Part shown: one piece after another, positions 1 through 8,850 of the stretch
Numbering within the stretch: the stretch's first letter is position 1
Layout of the letters: every line of letters starts with the position of its first letter
Assembly (NCBI GenBank): GCA_020250125.1
Contig: JADCEL010000028.1
Location: 1-64,000 of the forward strand
Direction of reading: 5' to 3'
DNA length: 64,000 nt
Source: Rhodobacter sp.
GTDB lineage: Bacteria > Pseudomonadota > Alphaproteobacteria > Rhodobacterales > Rhodobacteraceae
Notes under the pieces: generated by a model
Seen by the model: only the letters and a program-made list of their open reading frames with translations
Databases searched by the model: none
Told to the model about the DNA's origin: nothing
Position numbers and translations under genes: made by a program

Positions 1-13
1 CATTGAATCAGTT

Positions 14-40
14 GGCACAGGGCTGTGCCATCTTTTCTTG
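14..40 (+). terminator. Rho-independent terminator of a gene left of the window
   Basis: A 7-bp stem (GGCACAG pairing with CTGTGCC, 14–20 and 23–29) is followed by a T-rich run (ATCTTTTCTT). It points rightwards, so it would end a plus-strand gene lying outside the window. The loop is short, which lowers confidence. Confidence 0.45.
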
Positions 41-475
41 CCGGATTTGACCCGCGTCAAGTCGGGGCACTGCCCCGACGGCCGCGCCTGCCTGCCCCTT
101 GGCAGGCGCGAAGACGCGCCAGCCCAGGCAGGCGCGACCGGATTACCAGCGTCAGGTGTGTGGCTCTCCCCTTGCCTGCGGGCTTAAGCCCTTCGGCAAT
201 CGGATCGCGGAAAGGCTCCACCGGAGCCTTTCCGGTCGATCCTCCGGGCGCGCGGTTTCCAACCTTGCCGCGCGTTTTCCTGAGGGATTCTCGCCCAGTG
301 TCTTCGGTTTGCACCTGGTCCTGCCGACGCCTGCGCGACACAAGACTGCGATGCTGTGTTTCCACAAATCATCATCATGCTCTTGGGGTCCGCCCGGAAC
401 GGTACCCCCCCTTTTCCCCGCACCGGGAAGATTTTCCTGCGCGGCAGGAAAGGGTCATGCGTTTCCGGCACCCTG
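41..475. other. Gene-free stretch packed with inverted repeats
   Basis: No convincing gene is seen: all open frames here have atypical composition and overlap each other. The stretch holds several perfect inverted repeats: 61–79 (9-bp arms), 84–109 (9-bp arms), the palindrome GGGCTTAAGCCC at 180–191, and 211–231 (9-bp arms, AAAGGCTCC). At about 419–455 a segment resembles the start of the intergenic repeat found at 24578 and 36273 (caCCGGGAAGATTTTCCTG against gaCGGGAAAATCATCCTG). It may be a decayed third copy. Like those, it lies just before the end of a minus-strand gene. Confidence 0.4.
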
Positions 476-1411
476 TCAGCGCCGCGTGTCAAACAGGGCT
501 GCAATCCGGTCGAAGGCGCGGGCGCGGATCGCGGGCGTCTCCATCAGCACCTCATGCTCTGCCTTTGGCACAAGCTCCAGCGTGCCGCCGGGCCAGTGGC
601 CCATGCGGCGGCGGATCTCTTCCACCGTGACGATCTTTTCCTCTGACCCCAGGAACACCACGGCAGGCACCGGGGGCGACGGGGCCGCCCGCAGCCGCCG
701 GCATTCCAGCAGCGCCTCGTGCAGCCAGTGCAGGGTGGGGCCGCCCAGGCCCAGTTCCGGGTGGCTCACGACATGGCTTTGCATCCACCCGTACATCCTG
801 GCATCCGTCGTCAGCAGATTGCCTTCAAAGGGGGCCACCGCCAGATAGCAGGTCAGGTTGGTTCCCGGCGCAAGCGACAGGCCGCGCCCGGCGGCGCGCG
901 CGCCGGTGGCAATCGCCCAGGCCAGCGGGCGCAGCGTGGGCGCGATGCGGATGCCCCACATCGGCGCGGTGAAGGCGGCGGCCTGCACCGGGAACCCGTC
1001 GATCAGGGCGCGCAGCGCGATGGTGCCGCCCATGGAATGGGCCAGCAGAAACAGCGGCTGCGGCAGATTCAGGGTATCCATCGCCGCCCTGACCGCGCCC
1101 AGATCGCGCTGATAATCGCGGAACCGCGCGACATGCCCCAGCATCGGCATCGCGGCCAGCCGGTCCGACAGGCCCTGGCCGCGCCAGTCCACCGCCAGGC
1201 TGGCGTAACCGCGCCGGGCCAGGTCGGCGGCGGTGCGGCCGTATTTTTCGACGCATTCCGTGCGGCCGGGCAGGATCAGGACCGTGCCCTTGTTGCCCTG
1301 CGGCCAGACCGCAACCCGCAGGCGCACCCCGTCCCCGGCCGTCAGCCAAAGGGCATGGCCCCCGTCCGGGCCATCGGCAAGGTCGGCAAAGAAGGGGGCG
1401 GCGGGCATCAT
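476..1411 (-). CDS. Alpha/beta hydrolase, lysophospholipase-like
   Basis: A 311-residue cytoplasmic hydrolase of the lysophospholipase/monoacylglycerol lipase type (PldB-like). The nucleophile elbow AHSMGG places the catalytic Ser at about residue 126. The oxyanion strand VLILPGRTECVEKY near 44–57 and the DWRGQGLSDR segment near 75–84 are typical of the family. A C-terminal EHEVLME segment supplies the likely catalytic His. It starts 4 bp after the stop of the SCP2 gene, so the two are probably co-transcribed, which suggests a lipid substrate. The family is clear; the substrate is not. Confidence 0.85.
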   Translation of the reverse strand: MMPAAPFFADLADGPDGGHALWLTAGDGVRLRVAVWPQGNKGTVLILPGRTECVEKYGRTAADLARRGYASLAVDWRGQGLSDRLAAMPMLGHVARFRDYQRDLGAVRAAMDTLNLPQPLFLLAHSMGGTIALRALIDGFPVQAAAFTAPMWGIRIAPTLRPLAWAIATGARAAGRGLSLAPGTNLTCYLAVAPFEGNLLTTDARMYGWMQSHVVSHPELGLGGPTLHWLHEALLECRRLRAAPSPPVPAVVFLGSEEKIVTVEEIRRRMGHWPGGTLELVPKAEHEVLMETPAIRARAFDRIAALFDTRR

Positions 1412-1415
1412 GACC

Positions 1416-1703
1416 TCAGGACAGCACCGAGCCGAGTTTCATCGCAAGCGCCATCGAGCCGTCCACTGCCAGCTTCCCGCTCATGAAGGCGGCCATCGGG
1501 TTCATCTTCCCGTCAAGAATGGCCTTGAACACGGCGGCGTCGGCGGTCAGTGTCACGCCCGCCTCTTCATCGCCCTCGCGCACCCCGGTCCGGTCGATGA
1601 TGATCGCGCCCTCTCCGGCCAGCACAAACTTGACGACACCGTCGAACCCGTCCGGCACCTTTTCCTGCAACGCGGCCACGGCCGCTTTTATAACACTGCT
1701 CAT
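1416..1703 (-). CDS. SCP2 sterol-binding domain protein
   Basis: A 95-residue protein that is essentially a bare SCP2 (sterol carrier protein 2) domain. Recognisable features are the FVLAGEGAIIID strand, the acidic EEAGVTLTAD segment, and the C-terminal run MNPMAAFMSGKLAVDGSM, which is the family's most conserved stretch. Small SCP2 proteins bind lipids or acyl chains in the cytoplasm. It is the first gene of a two-gene unit with the downstream hydrolase (4-bp gap), so a lipid hand-over role is a reasonable inference. It is divergent from the TPR gene at 1771, with 67 bp between the start codons. Confidence 0.88.
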   Translation of the reverse strand: MSSVIKAAVAALQEKVPDGFDGVVKFVLAGEGAIIIDRTGVREGDEEAGVTLTADAAVFKAILDGKMNPMAAFMSGKLAVDGSMALAMKLGSVLS

Positions 1704-1770
1704 GCGATCCTCCGATTGTGATTTTGCGGGATATGGACCTTCTCCCGCCGCGCGCTACACTGGTTTTGTT

Positions 1771-2331
1771 ATGAAAGCGCGAACATGGCTCTGCAATCTG
1801 ATCGTTGCGGCATTTCTGCCGATCCTGCTGCCGTGCGGCCCGGCGGTGGCGCAGACACCGAAGCTGGACGAACTGTTCATCGCGCTGTCGACGGCTGATG
1901 AAGCCTCGGCACAGCGGATCGAACGGGAAATCGTGGCGGAATGGTCCAAGTCCGGCTCTGCGGCCATGGACCTTTTGCTGGAACGCGGCCGCACCGCCCT
2001 GCGCGAGGGCGATCCGGAAGCGGCGATAGACCATCTGACAGCCCTGACAGACCATGCGCCTGACTTTGCGGAAGGCTGGAATGCGCTGGCAACCGCCTAT
2101 TTTCAGGCGGGGGAATACGGCCCCTCGATCACGGATATCGGCAAGACGCTGACCCTCAATCCCCGGCACTTCGGGGCTTTGTCGGGGCTTGGGATGATCC
2201 TTGAAGAGCTTGGCGACAGCGAAGGTGCCCTTGCCGCCTACAAGGCGGCGCTTGCTGTACATCCCCAGCTTCAGGGCGTAAAGGCATCGGTGGAACGGCT
2301 TGAGGCCGAAGCGGCCGGGCAGGAACTTTAA
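1771..2331 (+). CDS. Periplasmic tetratricopeptide repeat protein
   Basis: A 186-residue protein with a cleavable signal peptide: positively charged MKAR, a hydrophobic core to about residue 22, then a likely AVA|QT cleavage site. The body carries two to three TPR units (GDPEAAIDHLTALTDHAPDF, WNALATAYFQAGEYGPSITD, GALSGLGMILEELGDSEGAL). TPR arrays bind partner proteins, so this is a periplasmic scaffold of unknown partner. The start was set at the Met giving the signal peptide; the frame stays open upstream but without a plausible leader. It ends 18 bp before the helicase gene and may be co-transcribed with it. Confidence 0.8.
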   Translation: MKARTWLCNLIVAAFLPILLPCGPAVAQTPKLDELFIALSTADEASAQRIEREIVAEWSKSGSAAMDLLLERGRTALREGDPEAAIDHLTALTDHAPDFAEGWNALATAYFQAGEYGPSITDIGKTLTLNPRHFGALSGLGMILEELGDSEGALAAYKAALAVHPQLQGVKASVERLEAEAAGQEL

Positions 2332-2349
2332 CGCACAGGCACCAGGCCC

Positions 2350-5300
2350 ATGCGCGCATCAGCGAGGGTCGTCGCGGTCCTTGGCCCGACGAATACGGGC
2401 AAGACCCATTATGCCATCGAACGGATGCTGGCGCACCGCACCGGGGTGATCGGCCTGCCGCTGCGTCTGCTTGCGCGTGAGGTTTATGACCGCATCGTCG
2501 CGGCGCGCGGCCCGTCTGTGGTGGCGCTGGTCACCGGCGAGGAACGCATCGTTCCCGACCGCACCCAGTACTGGGTCTGCACCGTCGAGGCGATGCCGCT
2601 GGAAATCGGGGCGGATTGCGTCGCCATCGACGAAATACAGCTGTGCGCAGACCCCGAGCGGGGCCATGTCTTCACCAACCGCCTGCTGAAGGCGCGCGGG
2701 CTGCACGAGACGCTGTTTCTGGGGTCCGAGTCGATGCGCGGCGCGATTGCGGCGCTGGTCCCGAACGCGACCTTCGTCAAACGGGACCGCTTGTCGCACC
2801 TCAGCTGGGCAGGTTCGAAAAAGATAAGCCGGATGCCGCCGCGGAGTGCGATCGTCGGCTTTTCGGTTGAGAATGTCTATGCGATAGCCGAACTGATCCG
2901 CCGCCAGAAGGGCGGTTGCGCCGTGGTCATGGGGGCGCTTTCGCCGCGCACCCGCAATGCCCAGGTGGCACTTTATCAGAACGGCGATGTCGATTACCTG
3001 GTGGCCACCGATGCCATCGGGATGGGGCTCAATCTGGATATCCGGCACGTCGCCTTTGCCGCGACGGCCAAGTTTGACGGCCGGCGCATGCGGCCGCTGT
3101 TCCCCCACGAGATCGGCCAGATCGCCGGCCGGGCGGGGCGGCATACCGACAACGGGTCCTTCGGCGTCACGGGCGAGGCGCGCCCTTTTGACGAAGAGCT
3201 GATCGATGCCATCGAAAACCACCGCTTCGCACCGGTCAGAAAACTGCACTGGCGCAACGAGGTCCTGGATTTCGGCACCCCCGAGCGGCTGATCGGCAGC
3301 CTTGAGGCGCCCACCTCGAACGACTGGCTGACGCGGGCGCGTGACAGCGATGATGTGCTGGCGCTGAAAGCCCTGTCCGCGATGCCCGAGATTCAGGACA
3401 GGCTGCGCAGCCCGCAGACGGTGCGGCTGCTGTGGGATGTCTGCCGCATTCCCGACTTCCGGTCGGTTTCCGAAGGCGAACATGCGGGGCTGCTTGCGCG
3501 CATCTTTGGCTTTCTTGCCGACAAGGGGCAGGTGCCTGCCGACTGGCTTGCCACGAACATCGCCCGCATCGACAAGACCGACGGCGACATCGATGCCCTT
3601 TCGAAACGTCTGGCCTATATCCGCACCTGGACTTATGTCGCGCAGCGCAAGGGATGGGTCGCCGATGAAAGTCATTGGCGTGACGGGACACGCGCGGTAG
3701 AAGACCGCTTGTCAGACGCGCTTCACGCCCGCCTGACCCAAAGATTTGTAGACCGGCGCACCAGTGTGCTCATGCGCCGGTTGAAACAGAAGGAGAGCCT
3801 TGTGGCCGAGGTGAACGACAAGGGCGAAGTGGCGGTGGAAGGCGAGTTCGCGGGCCGTCTTGAAGGGTTCCGCTTTCACCAGGATGCGTCGGCCTCGCCC
3901 GACGGGGCGCGCACCCTGCGTCAGGCAGCCTACGAGGCGCTGAAACCGGAATTCCATCTGCGCGCCGACCGCTTTTACAATGCGCCGGATACCGAGCTTG
4001 ATTTCACCGAGCAGGGCGGCCTGATGTGGGGGTCCTCGGTCGTGGGCAAGCTGATTGCCGGGGCCGAAGCGATGAAGCCGCAGGTCGGGGCCTTTGTCGA
4101 TGAAGAGGCCGGGTTTGACGTGGCCGACAAGGTCCGCCGCCGCCTCCAGCATTTCATAGACCGCAAGGTGGCCACGCAGTTCGAGCCGCTTCTGGCGATG
4201 GGCCGGGACGACTCGATCCAGGGTCTGGCCCGTGGTCTTGCCTTCCGCCTTGTCGAAGGCATGGGCGTCTTGCCGCGCGACGAGGTGGCGGGGGATGTGA
4301 AATCCCTGGACCAGGACTCGCGCTCGGTCCTGCGCCGGCATGGTGTGCGCTTTGGCCAGTTCACCATCTTCCTGCCGCCGCTGCTCAAGCCCGCGCCGAC
4401 GCGGCTGCGCCTGGTGCTGTGGTCGCTGGCGAACGGGCTGCACGAATTTCCCGAAAGCCCGCCGCCCGGCCTGGTGACGATCCCCTACCTGACCGAGGTG
4501 CCGAAGAATCACTACACGCTGGCGGGCTATCACCCGGCAGGCAGCCGCGCGATCCGGATCGACATGCTGGAACGGCTGGCAGACCTGCTGCGCGCAAAGG
4601 ACAGCCGCGCAGGGTTTGAGGCGACACCCGAGATGCTGTCGATCACCGGCATGACGCTGGATCAGTTCGCCGATCTGATGGCGGGGCTTGGCTATCGCGG
4701 CGACAGGTCGGAACGGCCGAAAGTCAGGCCCGAAGCGGCGGCCGCGGTGCCCGCACCCCCGGCTGCTGCGGATGTGCCTGCCGAAGGTGCCGCAGGGGTT
4801 GCGCCCGATCCTGCGGGTCCCGATGCAGGTGCCGCACCGCCTGCGGCAGACGCCGGGCCGACGGCCCCGCATGGGGCCGGGGCAGATGTTCCCGCGCCTG
4901 ATGCCGCGCCGCCCCCCGGTGAGGCGGATGCGGCCCCGGCGGCGGGCGTTGAAATGGAAAGCTTTTACACCTTCGTCTGGGCACCGCGCGCGCGCGGCGG
5001 CGAAAACCGTGGCCCCCGGCGCGCGCGCCCGGAAGCGCGCAGACATGGCCCGCAGTCCGCCGCCCCTGCCCCGGCCCCGGCCGGGGCGCAGGAAGATGCG
5101 GCGGCACCGGCCACGGCGGCGGATCGCCCGGCACGCCAGGACCGCCCCCGCAATGACCGTCCCGGGGGCGGCGAGCGGCGGAAGGACGGCCCGCGCGGGC
5201 ATGGCGACGGTTTCAAGGGCAAGCCGAGGCCAAAAGGCGGCAAACCCGCTGACCGGGATGACCGCCCCGACCGCCCCGAGCGCTCTGATCGCCCGCGCGA

Positions 5301-5400
5301 CACCCAGCCCAAGGTGTTCGAGGCGCGCCCCCCGCGCGAGCAGAAGGTTGATCCGGACAGCCCCTTTGCCGTGCTTGCGGCACTCAGGACCCGGATCTGA
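2350..5400 (+). CDS. Suv3-like ATP-dependent RNA helicase with long charged tail
   Basis: A 1016-residue superfamily 2 helicase resembling mitochondrial Suv3. Walker A is GPTNTGKTH (K18), the DExx box is DEIQ (94–97), and motif VI is QIAGRAGRH (about 257–265). The helicase core fills roughly residues 8–330, followed by the Suv3-type C-terminal helical region. From about residue 790 the protein becomes a Pro/Ala-rich and then Arg/Asp/Gly-rich low-complexity tail, broken by a conserved-looking ESFYTFVWAPR segment. Suv3 partners RNases in RNA decay. The S4 RNA-binding protein encoded 15 bp downstream supports an RNA role. The tail is likely disordered and RNA-binding (inference). Confidence 0.85.
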   Translation: MRASARVVAVLGPTNTGKTHYAIERMLAHRTGVIGLPLRLLAREVYDRIVAARGPSVVALVTGEERIVPDRTQYWVCTVEAMPLEIGADCVAIDEIQLCADPERGHVFTNRLLKARGLHETLFLGSESMRGAIAALVPNATFVKRDRLSHLSWAGSKKISRMPPRSAIVGFSVENVYAIAELIRRQKGGCAVVMGALSPRTRNAQVALYQNGDVDYLVATDAIGMGLNLDIRHVAFAATAKFDGRRMRPLFPHEIGQIAGRAGRHTDNGSFGVTGEARPFDEELIDAIENHRFAPVRKLHWRNEVLDFGTPERLIGSLEAPTSNDWLTRARDSDDVLALKALSAMPEIQDRLRSPQTVRLLWDVCRIPDFRSVSEGEHAGLLARIFGFLADKGQVPADWLATNIARIDKTDGDIDALSKRLAYIRTWTYVAQRKGWVADESHWRDGTRAVEDRLSDALHARLTQRFVDRRTSVLMRRLKQKESLVAEVNDKGEVAVEGEFAGRLEGFRFHQDASASPDGARTLRQAAYEALKPEFHLRADRFYNAPDTELDFTEQGGLMWGSSVVGKLIAGAEAMKPQVGAFVDEEAGFDVADKVRRRLQHFIDRKVATQFEPLLAMGRDDSIQGLARGLAFRLVEGMGVLPRDEVAGDVKSLDQDSRSVLRRHGVRFGQFTIFLPPLLKPAPTRLRLVLWSLANGLHEFPESPPPGLVTIPYLTEVPKNHYTLAGYHPAGSRAIRIDMLERLADLLRAKDSRAGFEATPEMLSITGMTLDQFADLMAGLGYRGDRSERPKVRPEAAAAVPAPPAAADVPAEGAAGVAPDPAGPDAGAAPPAADAGPTAPHGAGADVPAPDAAPPPGEADAAPAAGVEMESFYTFVWAPRARGGENRGPRRARPEARRHGPQSAAPAPAPAGAQEDAAAPATAADRPARQDRPRNDRPGGGERRKDGPRGHGDGFKGKPRPKGGKPADRDDRPDRPERSDRPRDTQPKVFEARPPREQKVDPDSPFAVLAALRTRI

Positions 5401-5415
5401 CCGGGGGCGGGTGGC

Positions 5416-5718
5416 GTGACCGGCCCGCGCGTGACTGTCCGGCTGGACAAATGGCTGTGGCACGCGCGGTTTTTCAGGACACGCAGCCTTGCCACCGCCG
5501 AGGTTGCCGCAGGCCATGTCCGCGTGAACGGAACGCGCACGTCAAAGCCCGCCCATGCGGTTGGCGCGGGGGATACGCTGACCTTTGCGCAAGGAACTGC
5601 AATCCGGCTGATCCGCATTCTGCAGACCGCGCCCCGGCGCGGCTCCGCCCCCGAGGCGCAGCAGTTGTACCTTGACCTTGATCTGCCACACGTTGCGGCA
5701 TCGACGCCGCTTGAATGA
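5416..5718 (+). CDS. S4-domain RNA-binding protein, Hsp15-like
   Basis: A 100-residue protein made of an S4 domain in the first ~60 residues: RLDKWLWHARFFRTRSLATA, then GHVRVNGTRTSKPAH and VGAGDTLTF. This layout matches HslR/Hsp15, which binds stalled 50S subunits carrying nascent chains. The start is GTG, chosen because it lies 15 bp after the helicase stop and gives the normal Hsp15 N-terminus. Co-transcription with the Suv3-like helicase is likely. The short C-terminal extension (PEAQQLYLDLDLP) is less typical. Confidence 0.85.
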   Translation: MTGPRVTVRLDKWLWHARFFRTRSLATAEVAAGHVRVNGTRTSKPAHAVGAGDTLTFAQGTAIRLIRILQTAPRRGSAPEAQQLYLDLDLPHVAASTPLE

Positions 5719-5772
5719 TGCAGAAACCTGCTCTAGCAAAGCGCGGTGACTGCGAGGGAGCCTGGGCCTGCG

Positions 5773-6111
5773 ATGACTTATGTGGTGACCGACAACTGCA
5801 TCGCCTGCAAGTATACCGACTGTGTCGAGGTTTGCCCGGTCGACTGCTTTTATGAGGGCGAGAACATGCTCGTCATTCATCCGGATGAATGCATCGACTG
5901 TGGCGTGTGCGAACCGGAATGCCCGCCGGACGCCATCCGCCCGGATACAGAGCCGGACATGGAAAAATGGGTTGCGTTCAACCGCAAGTATTCCGAAGCC
6001 TGGCCTGTCATCGTGACGCGCAAAGACCCCCTGCCCGGCGCCGATGCAATGGACGGAAAGCCCGGCAAGCTTGAGACCCACTTTTCCGAGGCACGCGGGC
6101 TGGGCGGCTGA
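5773..6111 (+). CDS. fdxA: 7Fe ferredoxin FdxA
   Basis: A 112-residue ferredoxin of the [3Fe-4S][4Fe-4S] type. The cysteine pattern fits exactly: C9, C17 and C50 for the 3Fe cluster and C21, C40, C43 and C46 for the 4Fe cluster, within [14 protein letters not shown] and [12 protein letters not shown]. The long C-terminal part ([15 protein letters not shown]) is standard for this family. The Met at 5773 was chosen because [10 protein letters not shown] is the conserved N-terminus and a GAGGGAGCC ribosome site lies upstream. It works as a cytoplasmic one-electron carrier. It is followed by carD, an order I associate with Rhodobacterales. Confidence 0.95.
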   Translation: MTYVVTDNCIACKYTDCVEVCPVDCFYEGENMLVIHPDECIDCGVCEPECPPDAIRPDTEPDMEKWVAFNRKYSEAWPVIVTRKDPLPGADAMDGKPGKLETHFSEARGLGG

Positions 6112-6406
6112 CGTTTTTTCGGGCGATTCGCGCGGCGACCGGGCCCGGGTGCAAGAAATCCTTAATCCGTGGAACTTTCCTGCGGGATTCCGCTGTTTAT
6201 GGCGGCCTGGCACCGTTGGAATCCGGGCAAATCCGTGCTACATATACTTGTCATAAACATGCACGGAAGCCTGACACTGGCCTTGGACCGGCTGTTCCGG
6301 GGGCAGGATTTCCTGCGACTGCCAGATTCTCTTTCACCGGGGCGCGCAGCCGCGGCAAGGGAAATTGTCGTCGGATGATGGATGTGCCCTTGAGGAAGCG
6401 ACCTGA

Positions 6407-6916
6407 ATGACCAAGTCCAAGAAAGCTGAATTCCGCCCGAACGAGTTCGTGGTTTACCCGGCGCATGGCGTCGGTCGGATCATTTCGATCGAAGAACAGG
6501 AGATCGCGGGACTGACCCTGGAACTTTTCGTCATCTCTTTTGAAAAGGACAAGATGACCCTGCGGGTACCCACCCACAAGGCAACCGAAATCGGCATGCG
6601 CCAGCTTTCGTCGCCCGATGTCGTGACCAAGGCGCTGGATACGCTCAAGGGCAGGGCCAAGGTCAAGCGTGCCATGTGGTCGCGCCGGGCACAGGAATAT
6701 GAACAGAAGATCAATTCCGGCGATCTGCTGTCGATTGCGGAAGTGGTCCGTGACCTGCACCGCACCGATGACCAGCGCGAGCAGAGCTATTCCGAGCGCC
6801 AGCTCTACGAAGCCGCCCTGGAACGCCTGACCCGCGAAGTGGCCGCCGTCAGCGGTGTGGACGAGGCCGGGGCCGCCAAAACCGTGGACGATGTCCTGGT
6901 GTCGCGCGCCGCCTGA
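6407..6916 (+). CDS. CarD/CdnL-family RNA polymerase-binding regulator
   Basis: A 169-residue CarD-family protein. The N-terminal CarD_TRCF domain (about 8–70) shows FVVYPAHGVGRI and ELFVISFEKDKMTLRVP, which contacts the RNA polymerase beta subunit. The helical C-terminal half (WSRRAQEYEQKINSGDLLSIAEVVRDL) is the DNA-binding part. Members stabilise open promoter complexes, especially at rRNA and growth genes. A 295-bp leader precedes it, with no gene and no clear regulatory motif by eye. A perfect terminator follows. Confidence 0.93.
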   Translation: MTKSKKAEFRPNEFVVYPAHGVGRIISIEEQEIAGLTLELFVISFEKDKMTLRVPTHKATEIGMRQLSSPDVVTKALDTLKGRAKVKRAMWSRRAQEYEQKINSGDLLSIAEVVRDLHRTDDQREQSYSERQLYEAALERLTREVAAVSGVDEAGAAKTVDDVLVSRAA

Positions 6917-6939
6917 TCCGTGTCATGCAAGAGATAAGG

Positions 6940-6967
6940 AACCGCAGCCTTGCCGCTGCGGTTTTTT
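6940..6967 (+). terminator. Rho-independent terminator of carD
   Basis: A perfect 9-bp stem (AACCGCAGC with GCTGCGGTT, 6940–6948 and 6955–6963) with a 6-nt loop is followed by six T. It overlaps the last codon of the convergent cobS gene by one base. Confidence 0.9.
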
Positions 6968-7740
6968 CATGCCGGAAGGCTTGCCGCAATCAGGGTCAGG
7001 ACGACGGCCTCGGAGATCTGCTGGCACGCGCCCAGAATGTCGCCGGTCTGGCCGCCGATCCTGGCGCGGGCCAAAAGGCCGACGGCAAGGCACACACCCC
7101 CCACCCAAAAGGCCGCGCTGAATGCCGTAAGTCCCAGGGCAAGAAACCCGCAAGCCAGGCCCGCAGCGCAGGACATGGCGACGACGGCCCCTTCAGGGCG
7201 GCCCACGCCGTGTGCCAGGCCTGATCCGCGCGCATTGGGCAGGGCTGCCATCAGCACCGCCATCGGCACGCGCGACAGCGCCCCCGCCGCTGCCAGCGCG
7301 CCCCAGGGCGTGCCCGTGGCAAACAGCCCGGCCAGTGCCACCCAGCGCAGCAGCGTCACCAGCACAAGTGCCAGAACCCCATAGGTTCCGATCCGGCTGT
7401 CCTTCATGATCGCCAGCCGCCGCGCTGTGTCCCATCCGCCCCACAGCCCGTCGGCGCTGTCGGCAAGACCGTCCTCATGCAGGGCACCCGTCACAAACAT
7501 CTGGGCGGCAATCGCAATCGCCGCCGCTGCGCCCGGTGCCACGCCCAGCCACAGCGCAAGCCCGCCCGATGCGGCACCAAGCAGGCCCACGGCCACCCCG
7601 GCAAGCGGCCAGGCCCAGGCCGCCGCTGCGCCCCGCGCCTGTGCCCGCGCGCCGTCCGGATTCAGCGGCAGGCGGGTCAGCAGCCCGAGCGCGGCCAGAA
7701 TATCAAAGACCTGCGGCCGCCAGCTGTCGCGCCTTGTCAC
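6967..7740 (-). CDS. cobS: Cobalamin synthase (adenosylcobinamide-GDP ribazoletransferase)
   Basis: A 257-residue integral membrane enzyme that joins adenosylcobinamide-GDP and alpha-ribazole(-phosphate) in the last steps of B12 synthesis. The family signature is visible as HEDGLADSADGLWGG near 92–106 followed by DSRIGTYG. Several Ala/Leu/Gly-rich membrane helices follow. The gene is transcribed away from cobT with 81 bp between the start codons, so both probably share a control region. I see no cobalamin riboswitch in that space. Its stop overlaps the carD terminator. Confidence 0.93.
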   Translation of the reverse strand: MTRRDSWRPQVFDILAALGLLTRLPLNPDGARAQARGAAAAWAWPLAGVAVGLLGAASGGLALWLGVAPGAAAAIAIAAQMFVTGALHEDGLADSADGLWGGWDTARRLAIMKDSRIGTYGVLALVLVTLLRWVALAGLFATGTPWGALAAAGALSRVPMAVLMAALPNARGSGLAHGVGRPEGAVVAMSCAAGLACGFLALGLTAFSAAFWVGGVCLAVGLLARARIGGQTGDILGACQQISEAVVLTLIAASLPA

Positions 7741-7821
7741 AAGAATGCCCCTTCCGTGCTGGTCCCCGCCGCCGCCAACCGCTAACGAGGCCCGTGCCGG
7801 AACTCAATCAGGGATATCGCC

Positions 7822-8832
7822 ATGCCTGCCCCCTTTGCCAGCCTTGATGCCTTTCGCAGCCTTCTGCAAACGCTTCCCCAACCGGATGCGGCGGCGCGGG
7901 CGCAGGCGCTGGCACGCGACGCGGTGCTGACCAAGCCCGCCGGCTCTCTTGGCCGGCTGGAAGAGGTGGCGCAATGGGTCGCCTCCTGGCAAGGCCGGGC
8001 GCAACCGCGCATCGATCACCCCCTGGTGCTGGTTTTTGCCGGCAATCACGGCATCACCGCGCGCGGAGTGTCTGCATTTCCGGCCGAGGTCACGGTGCAG
8101 ATGGTGGCAAACTTCCGCGCGGGCGGGGCGGCGATCAACCAGCTTGCCCGCACCTTCGGGGCGCGGATGGAGGTGCATGCGCTGGACCTTGACCGGCCTG
8201 TTGCCGATTTCACCGCAAAGGCGGCAATGACCGGGGCCGAAGTCGTTGCATCCCTGGCCGCAGGCTGGAATGCGGTCGATCCGGCCGCCGATCTTCTGGT
8301 GACGGGCGAGATGGGCATCGGCAACACCACCTCTGCCGCCGCCCTTGCCTGCGCCCTGTTCGGTGGCGCTGCCGCAGACTGGACCGGGCGCGGGACCGGT
8401 GTCGATGACGCCGGTCTGGCGCTGAAGACGCAGGCGGTCGCCGAAGGCATCGCCCTGCACGCCGGGGCCACCCCGCTGGAGGCGCTGCGCCGCCTTGGCG
8501 GGCGCGAGATTGCCGCCATGACCGGGGCGATTGCCCGCGCCCGGACGGAACGCATTCCGGTCATTCTGGACGGGTTCATCTGCTGTGCTGCCGCCGGCGT
8601 GCTGGAGGCAGAGGTGCCGGGCGCGCTGGATCATTGCATCGCGGGCCACCAAAGCGCGGAAAGCGCCCATGGACGCCTGCTGAAGGCGCTGGGCAAGGTT
8701 CCGCTGCTGTCGCTTGGGCTGCGGCTGGGCGAAGGATCGGGCGCGGCGCTGGCCATCGGCGTGGTTCAGGGGGCCGTCGCCTGTCATTCCGGCATGGCCA
8801 CCTTTGCCGAAGCGGGCGTGACCGCCGGATAG
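7822..8832 (+). CDS. cobT: Nicotinate-nucleotide–dimethylbenzimidazole phosphoribosyltransferase
   Basis: A 336-residue enzyme that makes alpha-ribazole phosphate from 5,6-dimethylbenzimidazole and nicotinate mononucleotide. The motifs fit: [10 protein letters not shown] near the N-terminus, [30 protein letters not shown] near residue 170, and the C-terminal [11 protein letters not shown] carrying the general-base Glu. Length is normal for the family. It supplies the substrate used by the divergent cobS product. No other corrin genes are in the window. Confidence 0.95.
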   Translation: MPAPFASLDAFRSLLQTLPQPDAAARAQALARDAVLTKPAGSLGRLEEVAQWVASWQGRAQPRIDHPLVLVFAGNHGITARGVSAFPAEVTVQMVANFRAGGAAINQLARTFGARMEVHALDLDRPVADFTAKAAMTGAEVVASLAAGWNAVDPAADLLVTGEMGIGNTTSAAALACALFGGAAADWTGRGTGVDDAGLALKTQAVAEGIALHAGATPLEALRRLGGREIAAMTGAIARARTERIPVILDGFICCAAAGVLEAEVPGALDHCIAGHQSAESAHGRLLKALGKVPLLSLGLRLGEGSGAALAIGVVQGAVACHSGMATFAEAGVTAG

Positions 8833-8850
8833 GGGCGGCAAAGCCCGGCT

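Noticed and set aside
3712-5517. A 601-codon minus-strand frame
   Set aside because: Antisense of the helicase tail; no domain and shadow-type composition.
7741-7821. Cobalamin riboswitch between cobS and cobT
   Set aside because: Only 81 bp separate the divergent starts and no B12-box-like sequence is seen.
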